From Leishmania mexicana MHOM/GT/2001/U1103 (taxonomy: Eukaryota; Euglenozoa; Kinetoplastea; Trypanosomatida; Trypanosomatidae): a DNA stretch of 64,000 nucleotides. The notes under the pieces are model-generated. The model was not told the DNA's origin. It worked only from the letters and a program-made list of their open reading frames with translations, and did no database searches. The stretch lies in the NCBI RefSeq assembly GCF_000234665.1, contig NC_018321.1:224594-288593 (forward strand), read 5' to 3'. The translations under genes and the position numbers were made by a program. Positions 41,554 through 50,309 of this stretch are shown here, one piece after another (within the stretch, counting starts at the first letter, position 1; every line of letters begins with the position of its first letter).

Positions 41554-44500
41554 CTAAAAATCCGCGAAAGTCGCCGGCATCTTGACGGCGTTCGTGGAGC
41601 CGTCCTGGTACACGTAACGCACGCAGGCGTTCGCGGTGGATCGATGAGGAAAGTGCGGGCGAGGAAAGCGACCCTTGCCAGCGTCCCCAGCTGACGGTGA
41701 AGCCAGGGACGACGGTGACGTGACGGTGGTGGCGCTGGCGCTGCGACGGTCGCCAACAGCACGAGGGCCGCTGCGCGCGGTGCTGCCAGTCGATGATGCT
41801 GACGCTGCCCCTGCAGAGTCGGTGCTTGGCAACGGTCGACCAAAGAAGTCGCGCCGCACCGTCGCGGTGGTGGTGGTCACAGTTGCTGACGCCCCCTTGC
41901 TCCCGTCTGCTCGCGGCCACTTTTTGGCGGGTGCATCCGCCCCCTCTGCCCCACCTGCCGGCGTCACATGCGCGACTTCGCGAATATCACCCTTCACTGC
42001 AGAGTCGGCGTTATGGGCGGGATTTGACGAGGCTGTGACGGCGGAGGCAACGCCGTCAGCGCGCTGCCGCTTCATACCTCGCTCGAGCGCGTCTGTTGTC
42101 GACTGCTGCGACTGACGCTTCAGGAGCTCCATGGACTGCATGATGCGATGCTGGCGGATCTCACCAGACAGGATCTGCCGCACCTCGTTCCGCACCGGCA
42201 TCATCACGGATGCCACCGACGGCGTTCTCGACGGCTCACGGCTGCCACCACCACCTGAGTTGGTTGCGGAGCCCGGAGAGTCAGTGCCGCCTTTCGCGCC
42301 TAAAGGAGTCGGTAATGTGGGGAGGCCGCTGCTGCCACGCGGACCGGCACCGCTCCCACCGAAGCGCGACGAGCGTGAAGAAAAGAAGTAGCCACGATAA
42401 TCACCGCCGCCGCTTCCCGCAAGCGCGCGCTCCATCGGACGCACCACCCCTGCAAGGAGTCTGTCCAGCTCCGGAGCCAGTCGCCACGGCGCCTCATCCT
42501 CCACCTTCGCCGCGGCCAGCGAGCCGAATGGGCTGAGCAACGCTCCAGCGGCAGCAGCAGCGGCGGCGGACGACGGGGTGTACTGCCGGTCCCGCTGGTA
42601 GTCCAGACCGTACTCGACGTGACGGGCCACAGATGCCTGCAGCAGGCGCTGCTCTGCTGGTGGAAGCCGACTGAAAGAGGAAATGGAGTGCGCAGGCAGA
42701 CGCAGCGATCGGTCGAACAGGCACCGCAGTAGCATGGGCACCACATCGGTGCTTACAACCTCGTCATCGCCGAGGAACGCGGAGCCGTGCGGGCGGCACC
42801 CTTCACGGAATTGCTGAGCAACATGTTTCAACTCCGACCGCAAGCGGCGCAGTGTCGCCTGCTCGCGTGGGAACTCGATGCGGCCCCCGCGTGCCGCGGT
42901 GCTGCAGTGCACGTAACACGTCAGCGCAGACACGTGACACAGCCGCTCCGCCGTCCCCATCAGCTCCGGATGCTGAAAGGCCGCCGCGACCACCACGTCC
43001 TGCTGCGAGAAGCTGTCAGCGGTGGCACTGGTGCGGGAGAAGCTGTAGTCGGTGTACGCACGGTTCAGATAATTCTCCTGGAGGCCGTCCACCAGACCGC
43101 CGCTGTCGGGGCAGCGAGACAGCTTCTGAGCAGCGTACAGGTAGCCGGGATCAACACGGAAACCCATGGCTACTGGCTGGATCGCTGCACGCGCCGACGC
43201 ACCACCGCCACCTCTCGCCTCCGCCGTCCGTGTCGCGGCGTAGCTCCCGCCTGCCGGCACACCGATCGCCCTCTCTCGCTCAAGCGCACGACGCGCAGGA
43301 ACAACGTTGCGGTTGTGCTGGGCGGCGGCGGCCTCAACGAAGGCCTCGTAGTCTATTCCGCACTCCTGCCTCAGCAGCTGCACAGCCTTGTTACGCTCGG
43401 GCCGGGTGAAGAGTAGCTGCCAGCTGTCGCGCAGCGCAACACGGCTGTCCTTGCCTTGCATGCGCCGAATGAGTTCCGTGACGGTGTGCCGCGACGGGGT
43501 CGTGACGAGTGCCGCGGTGGCAGAGGAGGACGCGCCAGTCCCTCCCTCAAGACGCTGCTGCTCCTGCTGCTGGTGTACAGCGCTGCTGATGAGCTGCATT
43601 GCATTCAGGCAGCTCCGCACATCACCGCCGCTGGTCTTGATGAGCTCTGATAGGGCCATCGAGTCGAACATTGCTGCCCCCTCTCGCCGCGCGATCTCCT
43701 CCAGCCGTGAGAGTAGTCGCTGAGGACGAATGGGCGGCATGTGGTACACGTGCGTGCAGTGCTGCCGCAGCGGCCGCAGGGATGGCACGTAAAAGTCGTT
43801 GCAGAGACAGAATACCGGCCGATGCAGCTGCTGCTGGGTGAGGTACGCGGCCACGCTGCTGTTGGCAATGCCGTCCATCTCATCGATGACAAGGCACTTG
43901 GGACGGAGCAAGTGCTGCACCAAGGAGGAAGAGGCATGCGGCGTCGACGGCGCTCCTGTTGCTGCCATTTCGGCACCGGAAGCGCCACCGCTGTGGCCCT
44001 TCTCAACGCCAAGATTTGCACGGTGATCGATAGTGGACACCGCCGACCCAGCAACACCCGACGACGCTGTTGGGCGGCGGACGCGACCTCCAGGAGCCGG
44101 CCCGGCCGCGGACACCGCCGTCTTGATGAGCGCCTCCAGCCGCGACGCCGTCCGCTCAACACTCGCGTTCACCTCGATCACCTCGTACCCGCAGTGTGCG
44201 GCGAGGACGTGGACGAGTGTCGTCTTGCCAACTCCGGGCGGCCCGGTAAGGACGGCGATGCGCTCCGCTGGCGGTGAAGCCGCGGTTATAGCGCCGGCAC
44301 CTGATGCCTGCGCGCCCTTTGCTGCCGACGGCGCGTCATCTGGGAACACATAAGCGTCCCACGACTTGAGCCACTGCAGGAGTCGTAGGTTAACGGTTTC
44401 ATCGCTGAGCACCTCGTGGAACAGCTTGGGGCTGTACTTGGTGACCCACAGTTCCCCGTTGGAGGAGGCGCGATGTGGCCGAGGGCGCGCAAGAGCGCCT

Positions 44501-45423
44501 GCAGCGGCGGCGCGGCATTGACGTGCCTGCTCAGTGAGTCGGCGCCGCTCTCTCTCCTCATCATCTAGTACCTCGTCGCCGTTACCAAGTGCCTCCAGCT
44601 CGCAACAATCCCGGCCTGCCCCTGCCCGGCGCACATTCTGCCGCTCCTTGTTCTCCTGTTGCTTCACTCGCTCCTGCTGCCGCTTCGCCTCTTCAGCGTA
44701 GATATCACGCAGCATCTCTCGAGCGCTTAAGCCGTCGCGAAGAAAGCCTGCAGGGTCGCTCGCCCGACGGTGCACCGACGAAGGCGCCGCGTCGGACACG
44801 TCGTCCTCGTCCTCCCCGTCGCTCAGCTGCATAGCTGCGCCGCTGCTACAAAGTGTTCCTGCCCCTTCGCCTTCATGCACAGTGACAACGTCATCATCTG
44901 CCTCCACGGCCTCGACGTCCACCACCTCGCGCGGGTGCAAGTGACCCGCGGCCTGTGGAATCTTCTGAGCACTTGATCTCTGGGCGGCAGACGCGGCAAC
45001 ACCACCAGTGGTCGTTACCCAGCGCACTCGCCCGTTGTCGCCACGGAGCAGAAAGCTGGCGACGCCGACAGGAGGAAACTCGAGGGCGCCCCGCTGCGGC
45101 GCCGAGGACGGAAGCAGAGAGGGCAAGGCCGCCGCAACAGCCGAGGCCGCCGCAGGACGCGGCGAGTAGGACTTTGTTACGGCTGTGGTAGCGGAAGCCA
45201 TGGCAGTGCCCACCGGTGCAATGGGGCACACTGGGCCAAACGTTGGCGCCACAGAAGCGTCATTCGCGCAGGGGACACACCGCAGAAGATCCTCGTCGCT
45301 AAACTCATCATACGCGTCGTCGCCCCCACCGCCACCATCGTGGCCGCCACTTGCCTGGTGCTGGTGCTGCTGCTGCTGCGGTTCTCCCCCCATGGCCTCC
45401 CGCCAGGCCTCCTCGAAGTCCAT
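41554..45423 (-). CDS. CTF18: CTF18-like alternative clamp-loader large subunit (AAA+ ATPase)
   Basis: 1289 residues from MDFEEAWREAMGG. CTF18 replaces RFC1 in the alternative clamp loader with RFC2-5 and loads or unloads PCNA during cohesion establishment and replication-stress signalling. The AAA+ core is clear: WVTKYSPKLFHEVLSDE before it, Walker A GPPGVGKTT at about 393-401, Walker B CLVIDEMDG at about 509-517, sensor 1 FCLCND near 536-541, and the sensor 2 helix SGGDVRSCLNAMQL near 595-608. The last 22 residues (VRYVYQDGSTNAVKM and following) match the conserved C-terminal Ctf18 tail that binds Dcc1 and Ctf8 in other eukaryotes. Ser/Ala-rich inserts explain the extra length over animal CTF18. 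A splice acceptor 53 nt upstream (45476) supports the start. RFC1 is less likely because no BRCT domain is seen and the tail is CTF18-type. Confidence 0.9.
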   Translation of the reverse strand: MDFEEAWREAMGGEPQQQQHQHQASGGHDGGGGGDDAYDEFSDEDLLRCVPCANDASVAPTFGPVCPIAPVGTAMASATTAVTKSYSPRPAAASAVAAALPSLLPSSAPQRGALEFPPVGVASFLLRGDNGRVRWVTTTGGVAASAAQRSSAQKIPQAAGHLHPREVVDVEAVEADDDVVTVHEGEGAGTLCSSGAAMQLSDGEDEDDVSDAAPSSVHRRASDPAGFLRDGLSAREMLRDIYAEEAKRQQERVKQQENKERQNVRRAGAGRDCCELEALGNGDEVLDDEERERRRLTEQARQCRAAAAGALARPRPHRASSNGELWVTKYSPKLFHEVLSDETVNLRLLQWLKSWDAYVFPDDAPSAAKGAQASGAGAITAASPPAERIAVLTGPPGVGKTTLVHVLAAHCGYEVIEVNASVERTASRLEALIKTAVSAAGPAPGGRVRRPTASSGVAGSAVSTIDHRANLGVEKGHSGGASGAEMAATGAPSTPHASSSLVQHLLRPKCLVIDEMDGIANSSVAAYLTQQQLHRPVFCLCNDFYVPSLRPLRQHCTHVYHMPPIRPQRLLSRLEEIARREGAAMFDSMALSELIKTSGGDVRSCLNAMQLISSAVHQQQEQQRLEGGTGASSSATAALVTTPSRHTVTELIRRMQGKDSRVALRDSWQLLFTRPERNKAVQLLRQECGIDYEAFVEAAAAQHNRNVVPARRALERERAIGVPAGGSYAATRTAEARGGGGASARAAIQPVAMGFRVDPGYLYAAQKLSRCPDSGGLVDGLQENYLNRAYTDYSFSRTSATADSFSQQDVVVAAAFQHPELMGTAERLCHVSALTCYVHCSTAARGGRIEFPREQATLRRLRSELKHVAQQFREGCRPHGSAFLGDDEVVSTDVVPMLLRCLFDRSLRLPAHSISSFSRLPPAEQRLLQASVARHVEYGLDYQRDRQYTPSSAAAAAAAGALLSPFGSLAAAKVEDEAPWRLAPELDRLLAGVVRPMERALAGSGGGDYRGYFFSSRSSRFGGSGAGPRGSSGLPTLPTPLGAKGGTDSPGSATNSGGGGSREPSRTPSVASVMMPVRNEVRQILSGEIRQHRIMQSMELLKRQSQQSTTDALERGMKRQRADGVASAVTASSNPAHNADSAVKGDIREVAHVTPAGGAEGADAPAKKWPRADGSKGASATVTTTTATVRRDFFGRPLPSTDSAGAASASSTGSTARSGPRAVGDRRSASATTVTSPSSLASPSAGDAGKGRFPRPHFPHRSTANACVRYVYQDGSTNAVKMPATFADF

Positions 45424-46637
45424 CACGGCAGGGTGTCGCTTTGTTTTCGCGCACGGTTCGAGCGCGTTCCTGCGCCTGCTCGCACACCGAAAGAGAAGGA
45501 TACGAGAGAGAGAGACGCAAGCAGCGCAGTATGGATGCACGCGTACGCCTATATATGTGTGTGTATGCCTATATACTCGTCGGTGTCTATACACGCCTGT
45601 CTGTCGACGCGTGCGTATGGTCAGCGCGGGTTAGGAGGAGAACGTGTCGATACAGTGGAGTGCTGCACCCTCTCCCCACTCCCACAGCACAGCAATCATC
45701 ACCCGAACAACACGCCCCTCTTCTGTAGTCTGTAGACAGCTAGCAGCCTTGGCGCACACGGACGGTGAAGCCCCTCGATGTGCACGTGCCTGCGATGTGA
45801 TGGCGGTAGCTGTGAGAGAACGGGCCTGAGGAGAGAAAGGGCGCACAGAGGGGAGGGCTGCGTGAGAGAATAAGAGAGCGAAAAGGAGAGCATGAAGGGG
45901 CAAACAGTCGGGATTATGCCAGCGAGCGCGTGCGCTTGTGTGCACGGAGGAGCCCACAGTGAAAGCAGAGAGACATCCGCGAATGCCCTCCCAAACCTAT
46001 ACGCGTGGGCTTAGGTGGAGGTGGCACACAAAAACGCCAATGAAGTGCACCGCCGGCACCCGCACACCACTGAAACACCCCCTATCCCAGTCGATGGCGC
46101 GCTACCACCACCACCACACTCCGAGTGGAGCTGGGAGAGCTGATCGGTAGAAAATGGGAGGCAAGAGTTGAACAGCCCTGGCAAGAGCCACGCAAGTGGC
46201 TGAAAGCAGGTGCACAGACAAGACCACTACCCCATTCCCATCAACCCCCCCTCCCTCCCCCCCCCGCTTCCTCGCATACATGCTGTGGGCCCATATGCCC
46301 GCCAAGGGAGCACAGCGCCGCTGTTTCCGTACTCATTCTTTTTCTCGTTGGTTCGTCTTAGGTTACCCAGTGCCCATTTATACGCTGCTTTTACCTGTGT
46401 GTTGTGTTGGACAACGGACACACACATTACACTCGGCACCCCAAGCGAAGGGTGAGCAATGGCGACGGACAGACGGAGAGGCGGATGCGTCCGGGACTCG
46501 GTAGGGCGTGTGGAGGGATGTCGAGGGGCAGATCACAAAGGCAGCGGGAGAGGCGCATGCGTCAACACAGAAAAGGAGAAATAGTTGCGCCTCTCTGCAC
46601 ATGTCCCCCGCCTCCTCCTCCTCCTTCGCTTGCTACG
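45424..46637. other. Intergenic spacer
   Basis: About 1.2 kb with no gene. The CTF18 acceptor lies at its left edge. The rest is the probable 3' UTR of the RRM protein gene. Confidence 0.7.
45476..45516 (-). promoter_or_regulatory. Candidate trans-splice acceptor for CTF18
   Basis: On the minus strand TCTCTCTCTCTCGTATCCTT and more pyrimidines run into GCGAGCAG, with AG at 45477-45476, 53 nt before ATG 45423. Confidence 0.55.
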
Positions 46638-47555
46638 TTAAACACCCATCTGGATTGCGACGCTGCCGGGGATGCGGACGGTGCCGCTGCTCACCGTGAT
46701 GACGTTGTCGTGGATCTTGGTGCCGTTCATGTGCTGGATGCACTGCTGCACCGACTCCGGGTTGTCGAAGCAGATCATGACCATCAACTCGAGACGGTTC
46801 ACATCGAGAATGCGGCCAAAGGGGGAGAAGTGCTCCATGAGGTGCTTATTCGTGGTGCCGAATGGCACGTTGTCAACGAAGGCAACGTTCGCCTCGAACG
46901 GCGGTAGGCACGGCGGCGGGTGGTACTGGTCCTGCTGGTACTGGTCCTGCTGGTACTGCTGCGGCGGCTGAAAGCTTTGCGGCGGTGGGTGAAAGCTCGG
47001 CGGCGGCTGCAGATGAGCGCCACTGCGACCACGCATCCCACGGTGATTGCCACCGGCACCACGGCTGTTGTTGTTACTGCCACGGCCCATTCCACGCCCA
47101 CCGCGGCCCCTACGCGTCGTCTCCGCACCCGCCACCTCCGGCACGCCGTTGCTCCCCCTCCTCGTGTGTGTCTTGCGCTGCTTTTGATCCTCATACGACT
47201 CGAAGTTCAAGAACTCCGCAGCGAGGCTCTTCTTGTCACTACCGGCGTTGCCCTTCTTCCTCTGCGAGCGCTTGCTTTGACTGCCGCTGGCCGCCCCCTT
47301 CTCCTGCTCCGGAGAGGCAGACAAGGCAGTGGTCGCCTCAACGATACCGGGAATGGCATCGAGCTTCGCCCTGGCCGCCTTCGCCGCCGCCTCGTCGCGG
47401 AAGGTGACGAACACTGTCGTGATGTCCCCCTTGTTGTTCTTCTTCTCGCGGAAGGACCCGACTGCCTCGACCTCGGGCCAATCCCGCAGCGTCGCCTCCA
47501 CCGCCGAAAAGTGCGTCGTCCGGCACGACGTCTGCACCAGGCGGCCGTCCATCAT
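46638..47555 (-). CDS. RNA-binding protein with C-terminal RRM, RGG/Gln-rich linker and possible N-terminal RRM
   Basis: 305 residues. The C-terminal RRM (about 225-295) has RNP2 as VAFVDNVP and a weak RNP1 (MVMICFDN), followed by the usual second helix and strand (VQQCIQHMNGTKIHDNVITV). The centre holds an Arg-Gly-rich stretch (RRGRGGRGMGRG) and then Pro/Gln/Tyr repeats (QYQQDQY), the type of region that drives RNP granules. Residues 5-75 (FSAVEATLRDWPEVEAVGSF, TTVFVTFRDEAAAKAARAKL) look like a second, divergent RRM. In kinetoplastids such proteins act in mRNA stability, translation or splicing. Target and compartment are unknown. The first two codons are both ATG; I use the outer one. Confidence 0.88.
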   Translation of the reverse strand: MMDGRLVQTSCRTTHFSAVEATLRDWPEVEAVGSFREKKNNKGDITTVFVTFRDEAAAKAARAKLDAIPGIVEATTALSASPEQEKGAASGSQSKRSQRKKGNAGSDKKSLAAEFLNFESYEDQKQRKTHTRRGSNGVPEVAGAETTRRGRGGRGMGRGSNNNSRGAGGNHRGMRGRSGAHLQPPPSFHPPPQSFQPPQQYQQDQYQQDQYHPPPCLPPFEANVAFVDNVPFGTTNKHLMEHFSPFGRILDVNRLELMVMICFDNPESVQQCIQHMNGTKIHDNVITVSSGTVRIPGSVAIQMGV

Positions 47556-48501
47556 GGAGACTGTTCCCGTGCGCGCGCCTATGCGTCCAAGAAGAGCAGC
47601 AGCACGGTAACGGCGCTAGCTGTATGGGTGAGTATAGGTGCCGCTGGCCTGACCGCGTCTACGTCTGTCTTCCCCTTCGTCCGTGGCTGGTATGGCCCCC
47701 TCTGTTTCTAGAGGCACACGTGCGTGGCGCGCGTAGGCTCAGCAAGCGTGCGCGCAACAGCGGAATCGCCGTGTTCGCTACGGACTCAGCCGCCTGTTTC
47801 TGCTACGTTAAGGGCCTTGTAGGCTCGTATGTGTGTGTTCCTGTTGCTTCGGAGGGTTGTGTGTGGAGTGTCGGTGGAGTGTGTGGGTGGAGGGGAGGGG
47901 AGCTGATGTGTGATATGTATATATATATATGTGTGTGCCACAAAGTGTTTTGCGCGACTCGCCATTCGCGGGTGGAGAGAAAGGGATGCGGCGGGGGGTG
48001 GGGGAGCATGTCGACCATGAGAGAGGGAAAGAGAGCTCATCCAAGTCTGGGGTGCGCGTTCGCCTCCCGCTCTGCGTCCCACAGACGCCATCACGATGCG
48101 ACGGGGCCACCTTGCAGAGACGACAGTGACGCTGCCAGTGCCCTTTGCAGGGGTGAGTGCGCATGGGTCAATGCATCTCCCGATGCACCATCCGACGGCT
48201 TGTCCGCCACTGCGGGTCGTTTGCCTTTCTGCCGCTGTAAACCTGTTGCTCTGTGCTTTAGTAGGCGGCGCTGAACGACTTGATAGCGATATTGGCATGC
48301 CAACGCCACCGTCGTCCGGGAGGGGCGAGTTGACATGACAACGCTGCCAGATGACGGCAATGCAAGAGTCGGTTACCATCTCGCCGAAGAAGAAGCGGAA
48401 GAGAAGGTGCTCGGTGCTTGCACGCAGAGAGCGTGTGCTTGACACTCTCTAACATTCAGCTCTCTCACACGCAGGCAGACACACACACAGGTGTATTCAA
48501 G
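47556..48501. other. Intergenic spacer
   Basis: About 0.95 kb, no gene. A compound AT/GT tract is at 47913-47937. No strong pyrimidine tract is visible upstream of the RRM gene, so its acceptor is undefined. Confidence 0.7.
47913..47937. repeat. Compound (AT)n-(GT)n tract
   Basis: An AT-alternating run followed by GT, within the probable 3' UTR of the gene at 48502-49332. Confidence 0.85.
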
Positions 48502-49332
48502 TCACTTCTCCAGCGGCATCGCCCGAGGATCGCCGAGGTGCTGCCAAATCACTTGCAGCTCCTCAAGCTCCGGCACAAAGTCGGCACTCCAGCGATCTGC
48601 CGTGATGATGCCATCCCGGTAGGCGGACAAGATACGCTCGTAGACGCTGAAAGCCGCGTCACGCTCCTCGACAGAGGCGGCGCCATCCTCCGCCTGCATC
48701 CGCATGGCGGCGCTCATCGCGCAGAGACCGTCGAAGAGGTGCGACACAACACGCTCCATGTGCAGTGCAGTCTTCTCCTCTTGCGGGAGGGCATCGTAAG
48801 CCGCCTGCGCCGAGTTGAGCTCGGCTGCAGCGACAGCCTCACTCTTGTTCTGATGCACCATTCCAGCCGCGTGCAGTGACTGCAGCACCGCCTCCCCAGA
48901 CGACCGTGCGGGACGCTGCGTGAGGGGTGTGGGTGACGCTAGCTGAGCTCGAGCAGCGGCAACGCTGTCGGTGTCCACGCGAATGGCAGCCCGTCGCAGG
49001 AAAGCGGCGGGCACGCCAGACTTGGCAGGGCCCTCCGCGACGATGTCAGCGATACGGAGGATGTCGAACTGCTGAAGGGCACCAAGATACGGATCATTGG
49101 GGTCATCCAGCAACTTCTGCAGCGAGCTCTGTGTCCGACGCGGCGCCGTGAGCGGCGAGGCGTGCATGGCAACGGCTGATGCAACCGGCGCATGGAGGAT
49201 GGTGCGGCAAAGCGAGCGGACTCGCTGTGAGAGGCCAGCACGACCTAGGCTGCTCGTGCGGCGGCACACGGTTCTCGGCGCCACCAGCACTCGTGCGCAC
49301 ACGCGTGCGCCGGCGAGCAGACGAAGAGGCAT
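48502..49332 (-). CDS. Probable mitochondrial protein of unknown function
   Basis: 276 residues from the first ATG of the frame (49332). The N-terminus MPLRLLAGARVCARVLVAPR is rich in Arg, Ala and Leu with no acidic residues for about 60 positions, typical of a mitochondrial import signal. After about residue 70 the protein is mostly helical and moderately acidic (LQKLLDDPNDPYLGALQQFD, then AELNSAQAAYDALPQEEKTA). No catalytic motif or metal-binding pattern is seen. A mitoribosomal or respiratory-complex accessory subunit would fit size and location, but that is only a guess. The acceptor candidate at 49463 lies about 130 nt upstream. Confidence 0.82.
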   Translation of the reverse strand: MPLRLLAGARVCARVLVAPRTVCRRTSSLGRAGLSQRVRSLCRTILHAPVASAVAMHASPLTAPRRTQSSLQKLLDDPNDPYLGALQQFDILRIADIVAEGPAKSGVPAAFLRRAAIRVDTDSVAAARAQLASPTPLTQRPARSSGEAVLQSLHAAGMVHQNKSEAVAAAELNSAQAAYDALPQEEKTALHMERVVSHLFDGLCAMSAAMRMQAEDGAASVEERDAAFSVYERILSAYRDGIITADRWSADFVPELEELQVIWQHLGDPRAMPLEK

Positions 49333-49462
49333 GGATGCAGAGGGGAGTGGGTGGCGGGGTTGAACGGCGCTCCTTCTTTGAGGGTGACAGCGCCCGCACG
49401 CGCGTGTATGGTTGCGTGCTTGGGTGGTGTTCACGTGGTGACGGAGAGGTTTCTCGATTCAG

Positions 49463-49509
49463 CTGTGCGGAGACGCGAGAGACGCGAGAGACGCGAGAGA
49501 GAAAGGGGA
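49463..49509 (-). promoter_or_regulatory. Candidate trans-splice acceptor built on a 9-bp tandem repeat
   Basis: Three copies of GAGACGCGA (49470-49496, plus strand) followed by GAGAGAAAGGGG form a pyrimidine-rich tract on the minus strand, ending in CACAG with AG at 49464-49463. Copy number could alter splicing efficiency. Confidence 0.45.
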
Positions 49510-49588
49510 TGGAAAGAGTAGCACCTCGCGTACCCGCGTGTACACAGACCTTCCACTGATAACTTGTGGTCTCTTCATTGGCGCACAT

Positions 49589-49619
49589 CACACACACACA
49601 CACACGCACGCACACACAC
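49589..49619. repeat. (CA)n-type microsatellite
   Basis: CA run interrupted by CG steps on the plus strand, non-coding. Confidence 0.9.
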
Positions 49620-50309
49620 TCCTCGAGTGATGCAAGCTCGGAGTGTATCCGGGTGATGGGTTGGCTGATTTTTTCTTTCATCTGTGCGTGCGTGTGCGTG
49701 TACTTTCACGCACGATGATAGCGTTGCCAGAAACTCTATGATGAGGGGGTGCGTACAGGGGATCCACAATCGTGAGAGAGGGAGCCCAAGAGGTGGAGGG
49801 GAGGAAGGCTGGCAGAAGAGAGTGCGGCGGCGGCAGACGGAGCCGAGAGGCCAGTCGTGCGCACAATGACAGAGCGCCATAAAATGAGAAGTGGGGGTTG
49901 CTGTGGAAGAGACCGGGAGAGGGGCATGAAGGCGGTGTGGACAGGAACGGCAGCAGGGGGTCGGGAGACAACGAGGGCATGGCCACCTGCCGCCTGTACC
50001 GCGGCCCTGAGCTGACCTTTGCACGTCCCTCGCTCCTCCTCCGCCTCACCAGCCAGGATAGACGCGTCTCTCGCTCGCGTCTGTCTCTCAGGTGCGTTGT
50101 GCTTGCCTCATCCACACACACACGTCTCCTCCAAGCGCCTCCGCGACCGATCCACTCATCACACCGCTGCCCGTTCTCTTCCTCCGTCGGCCTCCGCCTC
50201 TGCTGCCTACTTCGCCTCCCGCTCATAATTCTATGAAAGGTAAAACCTGCGTGCACACACGCACGCATGCTTGCATGCCCCAAGCACACTGCCGTTGTTC
50301 CATATGGCC

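Larger units (their letters stand above)
49333..50309. other. Intergenic spacer
   Basis: About 1 kb, no gene. It includes a 9-bp tandem repeat and acceptor candidate at 49463-49509 and a CA/CG run at 49589-49619. The remainder is the probable 3' UTR of the coiled-coil gene at 50310-53858. Confidence 0.7.

Noticed and set aside
49333..49434. In-frame extension of the mitochondrial-protein gene
   Set aside because: The extension would begin with GTG; the first ATG (49332) gives a good import signal.
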